Positions 1 to 7,680 of a stretch of DNA of 12,690 nucleotides are shown in pieces. Both the position numbers and the translations under genes were made by a program. The stretch's first letter is position 1, and the number at the start of each line of letters is the position of its first letter. The notes under the pieces were generated by a model, which searched no databases, had not been told where the DNA came from, and saw nothing but the letters and a program-made list of their open reading frames with translations. This DNA comes from Parcubacteria group bacterium (GTDB lineage: Bacteria; Patescibacteriota; Minisyncoccia; Phycocordibacterales; GCA-002724975), in assembly GCA_002724975.1 (NCBI GenBank), contig PBQF01000023.1, forward strand, positions 1 through 12,690. Reading direction: 5' to 3'.

Positions 1-1231
1 CATCCGAGGGATCAGCATTTCTATATACAGCTCCAATGGCATGTGCGTAAGTTGGTATTTCCTGATTTGTTGGACCGCTTTCTTTTTCCACATACTCGTC
101 CCATTTTTTTCTTTCTTTTATAGCGCGGTCATACCAGTTTATTGGAGCTTGCCAATCCCCTAATAACTTTGATAGCTCTACAAGTGTAATTTTTGCATCC
201 CCTACAACAGGTATTGCTCTATGCTTTGTAACATCAAAGCGTGCTGCATTAATAGAAACTAATTTAAAATCAGGATTGTTAAAATTAGTCCACGAACCGG
301 TTGTAAAATCACCTAATTTATTTCCAATAGCCAAAGCTAAATCAGTATCTTTAGATAAGCTATTGGAAGAGCCAACTCCCAAACAGCCGATGGGTCCAAT
401 ATAATAAGGATCATCTTTATCCATGCATCCTATGCCCATGACTGTTGTTGTAACGGGTATGTTGTGTTTTTTTGCAAATTCGGAAAGTTCTTTTTCTGCT
501 TCTGAATATAAAACACCGCCACCAGAAATTATGATTGGCTGTTTAGAATTTTTTATAACATCCGCGGATTTTTTCAATTGATTTTGATCTGGATGAATTC
601 GTCTAATCTCATGTATTTGTTCTTCAAAAAATATTTCAGGATAATCAAAGGCTTCACCTTGAACATCTTGTGACATTGAAATTATCGCGGGTCCGCATTC
701 AGCTTGATCAAGCATCACTTGAACTGCTTGTGGAAGAGAAGTGAGTATTTGTTCAGGGCGTGTAATGCGATCAAAATATTTTGACACCGCTTTAAAAGAA
801 TCATTTTGAGTCTCTGTTGGGCTATTGAAATTTTCAACCTGCTGAAGTACCGGATCGGGAAATCTGCTAGCAAAAGTATCACCTGGTAAAAGTAAAATGG
901 GAAGTCTATTACTAAGGGCTACTGCAGCAGCAGTGACCATATTAGTCGCACCAGGACCTATAGACGAAGTTGCAATAAAAATTTGTTTCCTTCGCATTGC
1001 TCTGGCATACCCAATTCCTGTTAAAGCCATGTTTTGTTCATGGTGACCTCTATAACCAGGCAATTCATTTTGGTATTCTTCCATTGCTTGTCCAATACAA
1101 GCTACATTACCATGTCCGTAAATACCAAAAGCTCCGGCAAACAGCGGCAATTTTTTTTCATTAATAAATATTTTTTGTGCAATTAAATATTTAATTAATG
1201 CATGAGAACAAGACAATTTTTGGGTTTTCAT
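1..1231 (-). CDS. iolD: IolD, 3D-(3,5/4)-trihydroxycyclohexane-1,2-dione hydrolase (C-terminus cut by window edge)
   Basis: ThDP-dependent hydrolase that opens the inositol-derived ring to 5-deoxy-glucuronate in myo-inositol catabolism; cytoplasmic. I translated it by hand: it is open from an ATG at 1231-1229 to the window edge, about 410 of the roughly 620 residues usual for the family. Family motifs in order are FGIYGHGNV (about 35-43), the YRGHHEQNM block with the expected ThDP-activating Glu at 65, SSIGPGATNMVTAAA, LLLPGDTFASRFPDPVLQQ, FDRITRPEQ, and SQDVQGEAFDY. These match Bacillus subtilis IolD closely as I remember it, more closely than acetolactate synthase. The PYR domain and most of the central domain are present; the C-terminal PP domain, with the GDG motif, lies outside. 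It is the last visible gene of the operon, 9 bp after the RhaK-like kinase, with no clear Shine-Dalgarno, so it may depend on translational coupling. Confidence 0.9.
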   Translation of the reverse strand, partial: MKTQKLSCSHALIKYLIAQKIFINEKKLPLFAGAFGIYGHGNVACIGQAMEEYQNELPGYRGHHEQNMALTGIGYARAMRRKQIFIATSSIGPGATNMVTAAAVALSNRLPILLLPGDTFASRFPDPVLQQVENFNSPTETQNDSFKAVSKYFDRITRPEQILTSLPQAVQVMLDQAECGPAIISMSQDVQGEAFDYPEIFFEEQIHEIRRIHPDQNQLKKSADVIKNSKQPIIISGGGVLYSEAEKELSEFAKKHNIPVTTTVMGIGCMDKDDPYYIGPIGCLGVGSSNSLSKDTDLALAIGNKLGDFTTGSWTNFNNPDFKLVSINAARFDVTKHRAIPVVGDAKITLVELSKLLGDWQAPINWYDRAIKERKKWDEYVEKESGPTNQEIPTYAHAIGAVYRNADPSD

Positions 1232-1240
1232 TTTCAAAAC

Positions 1241-2665
1241 TTACAATTCATATTTGTTTTTATTTAAAACAATATTACTAAATTTTTTACTTATTAATTT
1301 TAACCATTCTTCTTTATACTTTATTATAACATCATCACTACATATAGGTAGTTTTTCTAGATTTAATTTATAATTAGATCTTTTGTTACATAATAAAAAA
1401 GCCCCAGTTGCTGTGCCATTACTTTCATAATTAACAAATATTCTTTGATTTTGACGCAAAACAGAAAGACAATATAAAAATACTTTATTTTTTACAAAGC
1501 CACCATCAATAATGATTGAATTTATTGAATCAACCTGTTTCAAACAATAATCAGTAATTAAAGCAACATAAAGGGAAGCTAAACTAATATAATCATCTTG
1601 TGATCTTATTAATTTTTGATTAATAATTTGTCCTTTCATATTATTAAAAGGCCCTCCTTCAGCAAAAGACGGCATAGCATAAACTTTTTTCTTAAAAAGA
1701 TTATCGATGCTTGCCTTTGTCTTTGTGAAATTTAAACATTTTTTTACGATTACTGAATACTCTCTTCCTCCCATAAAACGTATTACTGGAATCATTTTGC
1801 CAAAAACATTTAATTTCGCAAAAATTTCTTTTTTTTCATTGAGTAAACCTAGATTCATTTGTCTGTTAAAAATAACAACCCAAGTACCAGTTGAAACCAA
1901 GGTAAAAGGTTTATTAAATTTTTTTTCATAAAGATAATAAGCTGCATTTGAATCATGTAATCCGCAATAAATATTACAATTAGGGTTTATTTTAGTTCCT
2001 AAGGATAGATCTTTTTTAATTTTTCCTAATTTACCCCATGATTTATAAAGTTTTGGAATTTTTTTTTGTAATTTATTCTTAAATACAAAAGTAGAAAAAT
2101 TTTCCTTTTTAAATGACCATAGATCACTATGACAACCAACGTAAGTGATTTCACTCGACTTAATTCCTGATAATCTCCAAGCAAAATATTGAGGATAAAA
2201 AATTATACTTTCAACTGAAGAAAAGTTTTTTTTCATTTTGTCAATATAATAATAAATTGTTTTTGAAAGCACCAATCCTGTTGACAGTTTAGGAGTTAAT
2301 GTTTCAGAAAAAGCGCATTTATGATATTTAAAATACTTATCTTCAAATTTTTTATCAAATTTATTTTCATAATCTAAAACAGGAAGAATGATGTTTTTAC
2401 TTTCGTTTATATTAATAACTGAAGTACTAGCATGAGAAGTAAATATAATTTTATCAATTATAAAATCATTAGAAATTTTTTTAATAAATTTAATAACTAA
2501 TTCATAAATTTTATCAACTTGGATAATGTTTAGATGATTTGATTTAGAAGTAAATTTATGATTTTGATTTTTTTCATTAATAATTTTTCCTTTAGCATTG
2601 AACAAAATTGCCTTGATATTTGTTTTACCAATATCAAATACAAGAGTGTTATTTTGATTTTTCAA
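1241..2665 (-). CDS. FGGY-family carbohydrate kinase, RhaK/fuculokinase-like
   Basis: Predicted ATP-dependent cytoplasmic sugar kinase of 474 residues. The N-terminal phosphate loop is VFDIGKTN (9-16, Asp11). The block YPQYFAWRLSG (157-167) followed by VGCHSDLW is typical of rhizobial RhaK-type kinases. The likely catalytic Asp is Asp238 in GLHDSN, STGTWV (258-263) begins the second actin-like fold, and RFMGGREY is also typical of this subgroup. The start is a TTG at 2665-2663, four bases after the RhaD-like stop; a weak AGG seven bases upstream lies in that stop region. No in-frame ATG occurs before residue 144, so TTG is the credible start. The adjacent class II aldolase implies phosphorylation of a ketose at C1, such as L-rhamnulose or L-fuculose. 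IolD immediately downstream raises an alternative substrate from inositol breakdown. Specificity cannot be read from sequence. Codons are strongly biased to Lys, Asn and Ile. Confidence 0.85.
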   Translation of the reverse strand: MKNQNNTLVFDIGKTNIKAILFNAKGKIINEKNQNHKFTSKSNHLNIIQVDKIYELVIKFIKKISNDFIIDKIIFTSHASTSVININESKNIILPVLDYENKFDKKFEDKYFKYHKCAFSETLTPKLSTGLVLSKTIYYYIDKMKKNFSSVESIIFYPQYFAWRLSGIKSSEITYVGCHSDLWSFKKENFSTFVFKNKLQKKIPKLYKSWGKLGKIKKDLSLGTKINPNCNIYCGLHDSNAAYYLYEKKFNKPFTLVSTGTWVVIFNRQMNLGLLNEKKEIFAKLNVFGKMIPVIRFMGGREYSVIVKKCLNFTKTKASIDNLFKKKVYAMPSFAEGGPFNNMKGQIINQKLIRSQDDYISLASLYVALITDYCLKQVDSINSIIIDGGFVKNKVFLYCLSVLRQNQRIFVNYESNGTATGAFLLCNKRSNYKLNLEKLPICSDDVIIKYKEEWLKLISKKFSNIVLNKNKYEL

Positions 2666-2669
2666 TAAA

Positions 2670-4760
2670 TTACCTGGGGAATGTTGCTACATGTCCAGCG
2701 TCAACATTTAAAATATTTCCCGTTGATTTCTGTGAAGATTCCAAACAAAAATGATAAATTGCTTCAGCAATGTCTTCACCATAAACTGATTTTTTTAATA
2801 ATGAACGATTTTTGTAAAAATCTTCCAATTCACTAATTTTGATATTGTAAGTTTTTGATCTTTTAGATTTCAATTCATTTGACCATAAGTTTGATTCTTT
2901 AATTACAGCATCAGGATTTACTACATTCGAACGAATATTATACCTTGCTCCTTCAAGGGCTATACATCTCGATAATTGAAGTTCAGCTGCTTTAGCTGAG
3001 CAGTAAGAAGAAACCTTATTAGATGGTATCATGCCATTTTTACTTACAACGAATATAATAGAGCCCCCCTTGCCTTGATTTCTCATAATCTTAAATGAAT
3101 CCCTAGCTACCAGAAAATAACCTGTTGATAATACACTAAAATTTTTATTCCAAAGAGAAAGAGATGTTTCTTCAAAGGATGCTTCGGTGTTTATACCAAC
3201 ACTTGAAATCAGAATGTCAATACCTCCAAAGATATTTAACAAAGAATTAAAGCATTTTTTCACACTTTCTTCATTACTAACATCGATTGGACATCCACTG
3301 ACATTGTCAAAGATAAATTCATTTTTTAATTCTTTAATAACTTTATTCAAAATATTTTTGTTTATATCAGTAAGAAAAACAGTCGCGCCATTTTTTAACA
3401 ATTTTTTTGCGGTCGCTTTGCCAATGGCGCCTGAAGCGCCTGTTATTAAAGCAATTTTTCCACTTAAGGGTTTTGGTTTGGGTAGTCTTTTTAGTTTTTC
3501 TTCTTCTAAAGACCAATATTCCACATTAAATGCTTCTCTGTCACTTAATCCCGTATATTTTGAAACACCTTCAGCGCCCTTCATAACATTTATCGCGTTT
3601 AAATAAAATTCACTAGCTAGTCTTGCATTAGTTTTATTTTTTGCAAAAGATATCATACCTACCCTTGGTATTAAAAAAATAATAGGATTAGGATCTCTTA
3701 TTTTTGGAGAATCTAGTGATTTATTTTTTAGGTGATAATTAAAATAAGATTTTCTATATTTATCTAACTCAAATTTTAGTTTCTTTTTAAATCGTGACTC
3801 ACTATAATTAATTGGATTAAAATTTAATACAATAGGTTTTTTTTTCGTTCTAATAAAATGATCTGGGCATGAGGTGCCAATACTAGCTAGTTTTTTTAAA
3901 CTATTAGAATTAACATATTCTAAAACAAATTTATGATCATTAAAATGAGATATTTTATATTCTGTTGAAGAAATTTCTGATCTTATGAAAGGTATAATTT
4001 TAGATATTATTTCTTTTCTTTTAGATTCATTAAAACTTTTATAAATAATTTTTCCAAATGGTTTTGATTTAGAATTTCTTTTAAGCCAATTTGTTGCTTG
4101 TGAAATAACACTTATTGTGTGTGCGTAGCATTCTTTATCATTATTGCCCCACGTAAATAAACCATGGCCACCTAGAATAACTCCAATGAATTTCTTATTT
4201 TTAGAAATATCGCCAAGTTTTAAACCTAAATCAAATCCTGGTCTTTGCCAACCAACCCAAGCAACCTTATTATTAAAAACCTTACTACATATTTTTTTTC
4301 CATCCTTTGCAGTAGCTATTGCAATAATTGCATCCGGATGAGTATGGTCAACAAAATCGTATTCGATAAAACCATGTAGTGGAGTATCAACACTAGTAGG
4401 GCGTGCATTTAAATTATAGTAACAATGCGGATACATAGGTATCATATCATCTTCAAATTTTTTTCCTTTATATAAATTCCTTAAAGAATAAAATTTACTC
4501 ATATATAGACTCGAAAATCCATCCAATTTAATTGTTCCCAAGTCCCCCCCTGATCCCTTAACATACATAATCTTTTCATTTTTGTTTGTTAGAGGATCCT
4601 TTAAATACAATTTAGTAGAAGTATTGCCGCCTCCAAAATTAGTTACTTGTAAATCTGCTCCTAAAAGACGTGAACGATAAACTAAAAGTTTTAATAAGCT
4701 TAGTTTTGAGGAATCTTTTATATTCCATAAGTTTTTCGGCGAAATATTATTTATCGTCAT
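2670..4760 (-). CDS. Bifunctional class II aldolase / short-chain dehydrogenase (RhaD-type rhamnulose-1-phosphate aldolase fusion)
   Basis: A 696-residue fusion, the usual size (about 700) of the alphaproteobacterial RhaD aldolase/dehydrogenase. Residues 1 to about 420 are the class II aldolase: GGGNTSTK (43-50), KGSGGDLG (68-75), zinc ligands His139 and His141 in DHTHPD, and the third His199 in GGHGLF. Residues about 433-696 are an SDR: TGASGAIG (440-447), Ser573, Tyr586 and Lys590 in YCSAK, then the family-specific VVNPDAV block and a C-terminal NVDAGH. In the rhamnose pathway the aldolase makes DHAP plus L-lactaldehyde and the dehydrogenase oxidises the aldehyde. The start is an ATG three bases after the permease stop with an AGAAG-like ribosome site; the kinase follows after four bases. 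No isomerase gene is visible, so rhamnose, fucose or another ketose phosphate all remain possible. The fold and fusion are certain; the substrate is inferred. Confidence 0.88.
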   Translation of the reverse strand: MTINNISPKNLWNIKDSSKLSLLKLLVYRSRLLGADLQVTNFGGGNTSTKLYLKDPLTNKNEKIMYVKGSGGDLGTIKLDGFSSLYMSKFYSLRNLYKGKKFEDDMIPMYPHCYYNLNARPTSVDTPLHGFIEYDFVDHTHPDAIIAIATAKDGKKICSKVFNNKVAWVGWQRPGFDLGLKLGDISKNKKFIGVILGGHGLFTWGNNDKECYAHTISVISQATNWLKRNSKSKPFGKIIYKSFNESKRKEIISKIIPFIRSEISSTEYKISHFNDHKFVLEYVNSNSLKKLASIGTSCPDHFIRTKKKPIVLNFNPINYSESRFKKKLKFELDKYRKSYFNYHLKNKSLDSPKIRDPNPIIFLIPRVGMISFAKNKTNARLASEFYLNAINVMKGAEGVSKYTGLSDREAFNVEYWSLEEEKLKRLPKPKPLSGKIALITGASGAIGKATAKKLLKNGATVFLTDINKNILNKVIKELKNEFIFDNVSGCPIDVSNEESVKKCFNSLLNIFGGIDILISSVGINTEASFEETSLSLWNKNFSVLSTGYFLVARDSFKIMRNQGKGGSIIFVVSKNGMIPSNKVSSYCSAKAAELQLSRCIALEGARYNIRSNVVNPDAVIKESNLWSNELKSKRSKTYNIKISELEDFYKNRSLLKKSVYGEDIAEAIYHFCLESSQKSTGNILNVDAGHVATFPR

Positions 4761-4763
4761 AGT

Positions 4764-5744
4764 TTATCTTCTTGTAGTTATTTTAAATTTATCTACCAAT
4801 ACTGCTAAAATTATGAAGGCTCCCACAAATGTTCCTTGCCAATATGGATCCATTCCGGCTAATAACAATCCATTTCTAATAATTTCAATTAAGGCTGCTC
4901 CTATTACTGCACCGAAAGCTCCTCCAGCTCCGCCCATTAAATTTGCTCCTCCTATTACAGTAGATGCAATTACTTTTAACTCATATGTCATAGCAATACC
5001 GTTTGTAACAGAACCTAACCATCCAACCATTAAAAATGCACTTACTGCCGCCATCAAGCCTGAAAAAAGATAAGCGGATAATTTTACAAAATTAACATTT
5101 ACCCCTGTTAATCTTGCTGCTTCTTCATTACCGCCAATTGAATAAATATGTTTTCCCCAAGCAGTATAATTTAAAGCGTAAATAAAAAATAAAGTTAAAA
5201 CAAAAAGTACAATCACAGAATTAGGCATTCCTAAAGTCGCTCCGCCACCTATTTCATTCAATAAATCCTCATCTGGTCCAAATTCATAGATCATTGCATT
5301 TTTTGTGACTACAATCGCAAGGCTTCGAGCAATGCTCAACATACCTAATGTAACTACAAAAGGATTTATTTTCACATATGCAATCAAATATCCATTAACT
5401 AAACCACATAATAAACCTGTTCCAAAGCAAGCAAAAGCTCCGAGCCAAATACTATATCCTTCTCGCATAACAATGCCCAACACCACAGCTGATAAAGCTA
5501 GAACAGATCCTACAGATAGATCTATACCAGCTGTAATAATCACTACGCACATCCCAAGTGCCATTATTGCAATAAATGAAAAATTCCTTGTAATATTGAA
5601 TAAATTTGGTCCAGTTGCAAATGCATCAGCTATTATGGAAAAAACTACAATCATTATAATTAATGCAATACATATCCAAAAAACTTGGTCTTTGATTAGT
5701 GCTCTAAGAAAAGTTGATCCGATATTATTATCGTTATTTTCCAT
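4764..5744 (-). CDS. Sugar ABC transporter permease, RbsC/FrcC-like (CUT2 family)
   Basis: Inner-membrane permease of 326 residues, normal for RbsC. It is strongly hydrophobic, with about eight or more membrane segments. The CUT2 signature AGIDLSVGSVLALSAV lies at 72-87, and the C-terminal GGANLMGGAGGAFGAVIGA block is also typical of RbsC. It would form a homodimeric channel with the ATPase just upstream and accept substrate from the periplasmic binding protein encoded first in the operon. The reading order is ATPase stop TAG, one base, then this ATG, so translation is probably coupled. The next gene, the RhaD-like fusion, starts three bases after its TAA. Only one permease gene is present. 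That is the Frc/Rbs arrangement, unlike the rhizobial rhamnose transporter, which has two permeases. Confidence 0.93.
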   Translation of the reverse strand: MENNDNNIGSTFLRALIKDQVFWICIALIIMIVVFSIIADAFATGPNLFNITRNFSFIAIMALGMCVVIITAGIDLSVGSVLALSAVVLGIVMREGYSIWLGAFACFGTGLLCGLVNGYLIAYVKINPFVVTLGMLSIARSLAIVVTKNAMIYEFGPDEDLLNEIGGGATLGMPNSVIVLFVLTLFFIYALNYTAWGKHIYSIGGNEEAARLTGVNVNFVKLSAYLFSGLMAAVSAFLMVGWLGSVTNGIAMTYELKVIASTVIGGANLMGGAGGAFGAVIGAALIEIIRNGLLLAGMDPYWQGTFVGAFIILAVLVDKFKITTRR

Positions 5745-5745
5745 A

Positions 5746-6486
5746 CTATGCTGACTGCAAAGCTCCAGTAATTAATGCTGTTACTTCTTCTGGAGAGCTG
5801 TTACTGATTTTTTTATCTGCAACTTTGCTACCTCGCCTTAAAACCACTATTCTATCACTAACTTCAAAAACATCAGGCATTCTATGACTAATCAATATAA
5901 TAGAAATACCTTGGTCTCTAAGTTGACGAATATAGTCTAAAACTTCAGCCACCTGTCTTACGCTAATTGCAGCTGTAGGTTCATCCATTAAAACAATTTT
6001 AGCTTCAGTCAATTTTGTTCTTGCTATGGCAACTGCTTGTCTCTGTCCCCCAGACATTAACTTAACCTCATCTCTTGGCCTCGTTTCAGATTTTAATTCA
6101 TCAAATAAGCCCTGAGAAACATCATACATTTTTTTATAATTCAAAAAAGGGATGTAGAAAAATTTTTTAAATAATTCTCTTGATAAAAAAATATTTGCAG
6201 CTGCTGTTAGATTATCACATAATGCCAAGTCTTGATAAACAACCTCAATGCCACTATTTCTAGCATCAATGGGTTTTGAAAAATTTACTTGCTGATCATT
6301 ATATAGAATTTCACCAGTATTTGCTTGAAAAACACCGGCAATAATTTTTATCAATGTAGATTTACCAGCTCCATTGTCCCCCATCAAACCGACAACCTGA
6401 CCTTTATCTAGATTTAAATTTACATTTTTCAAAGCTTCAATAGCTCCAAAATTTTTTGAAATACTTTTTAGAGCTAATATGGACAT
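5746..6486 (-). CDS. Sugar ABC transporter ATP-binding protein, single-domain FrcA-like
   Basis: Cytoplasmic ATPase of 246 residues with every ABC motif: Walker A GDNGAGKST (36-44), Q-loop VYQD (Gln85), signature LMSGGQRQ (143-150), Walker B IVLMDEPTA (164-172) and H-loop His201 in LISHRM. It has one nucleotide-binding domain, about half the length of RbsA, XylG or RhaT, which carry two. Single-domain ATPases of this size are known in Frc-type fructose/ribose transporters of rhizobia, so this need not be truncated, and it ends cleanly 1 bp before the permease start. The spacer to the binding-protein gene holds a strong stem-loop. A GGAGG motif lies in that stem about 14 bases before the ATG, farther than usual for a Shine-Dalgarno. 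Confidence 0.93.
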   Translation of the reverse strand: MSILALKSISKNFGAIEALKNVNLNLDKGQVVGLMGDNGAGKSTLIKIIAGVFQANTGEILYNDQQVNFSKPIDARNSGIEVVYQDLALCDNLTAAANIFLSRELFKKFFYIPFLNYKKMYDVSQGLFDELKSETRPRDEVKLMSGGQRQAVAIARTKLTEAKIVLMDEPTAAISVRQVAEVLDYIRQLRDQGISIILISHRMPDVFEVSDRIVVLRRGSKVADKKISNSSPEEVTALITGALQSA

Positions 6487-6495
6487 TTTTTATAA

Positions 6496-6525
6496 AACAT
6501 CCTCCCTTAAAAAAGGAAGGATGTT
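6496..6525 (-). promoter_or_regulatory. Intercistronic stem-loop between binding protein and ATPase genes
   Basis: The arms at 6496-6508 and 6513-6525 are 13 bases each and complementary except for one position (a G-T wobble or mismatch), around an A4/T4 loop. On the coding strand no U-run follows the stem, so it resembles a processing or mRNA-stabilising hairpin more than a complete terminator. This position, directly after the solute-binding-protein gene, is where bacteria often place a hairpin to keep binding protein in excess over the membrane components. The 3' arm on the transcript contains GGGAGG and so could also hide a ribosome site of the ATPase gene. Confidence 0.7.
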
Positions 6526-6538
6526 ACTTGATTAAATA

Positions 6539-7552
6539 TTAACCACCGGTACATGTATCTACATTTTCTGGTAAGCAGATATCTAGTCCAGTATAAATTG
6601 CATTATTAGAAGCATCGTCAACCGCTCTTAAATTCCCCTCAATAACTTCTTTGAGGATATAAACAGAATCATATCCCATTTGGTAAGGTTTTTGTCCCAC
6701 TTGAGCATGACTTAATCCAGCTTTCAAAGCTTCAAGCTGTTGAGGCAAAGTATCGGCAACAACTAATAGAGTTTTTTTACTGCTAACTCTATCCATATGA
6801 GCCTCTACTGCATCTTTATAAGCTGCTTCAGCAAATTGAGGCCATCCACCTACTGGAACGAAAGCTCCTAGATCTTCGTATTTATTCATTACATCAGCCA
6901 TTTGCTGAACTGATAATGCAACATCATCATTAGAATAAACTGGGCATCCATCAACTTCACTCCATCCATTTTGACCTGTTAAGCGTGGTCCTGGAGGATC
7001 AGAAGAAGCTGAACCTACAACAGTATCTCTAAATCCTTGCATTCTTTCATTTAGATTATTTGCTGCAGCTCCACCAGAAAGTAAACATACAGTTCCACCA
7101 TCTGGTTTTAGCTCCATAGTTATTTTAGCTAAATTAACTCCAATAGCATAGTTATGAGTACCAACATATGCTAGACGAAGATCTCTATCTTCAGCCTGCA
7201 AATCTGAATCGAAAGTTATAATAGGTATATTATTTGTATTTTGTTTTCTTAATAATTTACCCATTGCTGGTGCATTCGAAGGAGCCATTGAAATACCGTC
7301 GACTCCTTTGGCTAATAAATCAGCGACGATTTGTAATTGTTCTTCTTCATTATGTTGAGCTGGTCCAATAAAAACACAACTTATACCCTCTAATTCCTCT
7401 GCAGCTTTAGCACATCCTGCTGCTGCAGGTTCATAAAATGGATTTTGCATCATTTTTGGAACAACATAAAAAATTAAACTCTGTGCGTTAACATTCGTAT
7501 AACTTAATAATAAAAACGAAAAAACAAGAGCTATTAATGATTTTATTTTCAT
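6539..7552 (-). CDS. Periplasmic sugar-binding protein of a CUT2 ABC transporter (FrcB/RbsB-like)
   Basis: A 337-residue solute-binding protein. Residues 1-23 are a Sec signal peptide: MKIK, then a hydrophobic core, with likely cleavage after VNA and before QS. The mature protein has the Peripla_BP_4 (ribose-type) layout: VVPKMMQNPFY (30-40), DGISMAPSN, IITFDSD, YVGTHNYAIGVNLAK, the SGGAAANNLNERMQGFRD block, and FVPVGGWPQF. The NNLNERMQGFRD region resembles FrcB-type proteins of rhizobia. The ligand is a monosaccharide or cyclitol, not identifiable by eye. The start is secure: an AGGAGG (7565-7560) lies seven bases before the ATG, the best ribosome site in the window. It is the first gene of the operon. 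Its codon use is less AT-biased than that of the kinases, as expected for an abundant protein. Confidence 0.93.
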   Translation of the reverse strand: MKIKSLIALVFSFLLLSYTNVNAQSLIFYVVPKMMQNPFYEPAAAGCAKAAEELEGISCVFIGPAQHNEEEQLQIVADLLAKGVDGISMAPSNAPAMGKLLRKQNTNNIPIITFDSDLQAEDRDLRLAYVGTHNYAIGVNLAKITMELKPDGGTVCLLSGGAAANNLNERMQGFRDTVVGSASSDPPGPRLTGQNGWSEVDGCPVYSNDDVALSVQQMADVMNKYEDLGAFVPVGGWPQFAEAAYKDAVEAHMDRVSSKKTLLVVADTLPQQLEALKAGLSHAQVGQKPYQMGYDSVYILKEVIEGNLRAVDDASNNAIYTGLDICLPENVDTCTGG

Positions 7553-7559
7553 AATAATT

Positions 7560-7565
7560 CCTCCT
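7560..7565 (-). promoter_or_regulatory. Strong Shine-Dalgarno of the binding-protein gene
   Basis: AGGAGG on the minus strand with a 7-base spacer to the ATG at 7552. It stands out because most other starts in this window have weak or no Shine-Dalgarno, consistent with high expression of the binding protein. Confidence 0.85.
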
Positions 7566-7576
7566 AATTTTACTCC

Positions 7577-7605
7577 ATTAAAGTATAAAAAAAAATAATT
7601 AGCAA
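7577..7605 (-). promoter_or_regulatory. Candidate sigma-70 promoter of the transporter/catabolic operon
   Basis: On the minus strand, TTGCTA (7605-7600, 4 of 6 to TTGACA) is followed after 17 bases by TTTAAT (7582-7577, 5 of 6 to TATAAT). The predicted start near 7570 would leave a leader of about 18 bases containing the AGGAGG. In such AT-rich DNA, -10-like hexamers are common by chance; the spacing and position just before the ribosome site are what support it. Confidence 0.45.
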
Positions 7606-7659
7606 TGATAAATTGAAAAGAATTTTTTTTTTTGAAAATAATTGTTGGAAAGCGACCCT
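7606..7659. other. AT-rich spacer between operon promoter and palindrome
   Basis: This stretch belongs to the 315-bp gene-free region 7553-7867. It contains a T-run (about 7623-7633) and no coding signal in any frame that I can recognise. It sits where the 5' part of the decayed DeoR-family regulator would be expected to lie. Confidence 0.4.
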
Positions 7660-7680
7660 ATAATCATAAATTATGATAAT
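7660..7680. repeat. 21-bp near-perfect inverted repeat, possible operator
   Basis: Arms ATAATCATAA (7660-7669) and TTATGATAAT (7671-7680) flank one central A and pair at 9 of 10 positions. It lies upstream of the divergent operon and ends exactly where the regulator remnant begins. A perfect plus-strand TATAAT (7659-7664) overlaps its left arm and could be the old -10 of the regulator, though no good -35 is at the right distance. An operator role is inference; the AT-rich background makes chance palindromes likelier. Confidence 0.4.

Noticed and set aside
3187..3606. Plus-strand open frame opposite the RhaD-like gene
   Set aside because: It lies wholly inside a well-supported SDR domain on the other strand and has no family-like motif; antisense shadow.
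5305..5754. Plus-strand open frame of about 149 residues opposite the permease
   Set aside because: Mirror of the membrane-protein codons; no ribosome site, no recognisable domain.
5746..6486. Single-domain ATPase read as a truncated RbsA pseudogene
   Set aside because: All ABC motifs are present, the end is 1 bp from the permease start, and one-domain Frc-type ATPases are known.
7623..7633. T-run upstream of the operon as a terminator tail
   Set aside because: No GC-containing stem precedes it on either strand; simple AT-rich spacer.
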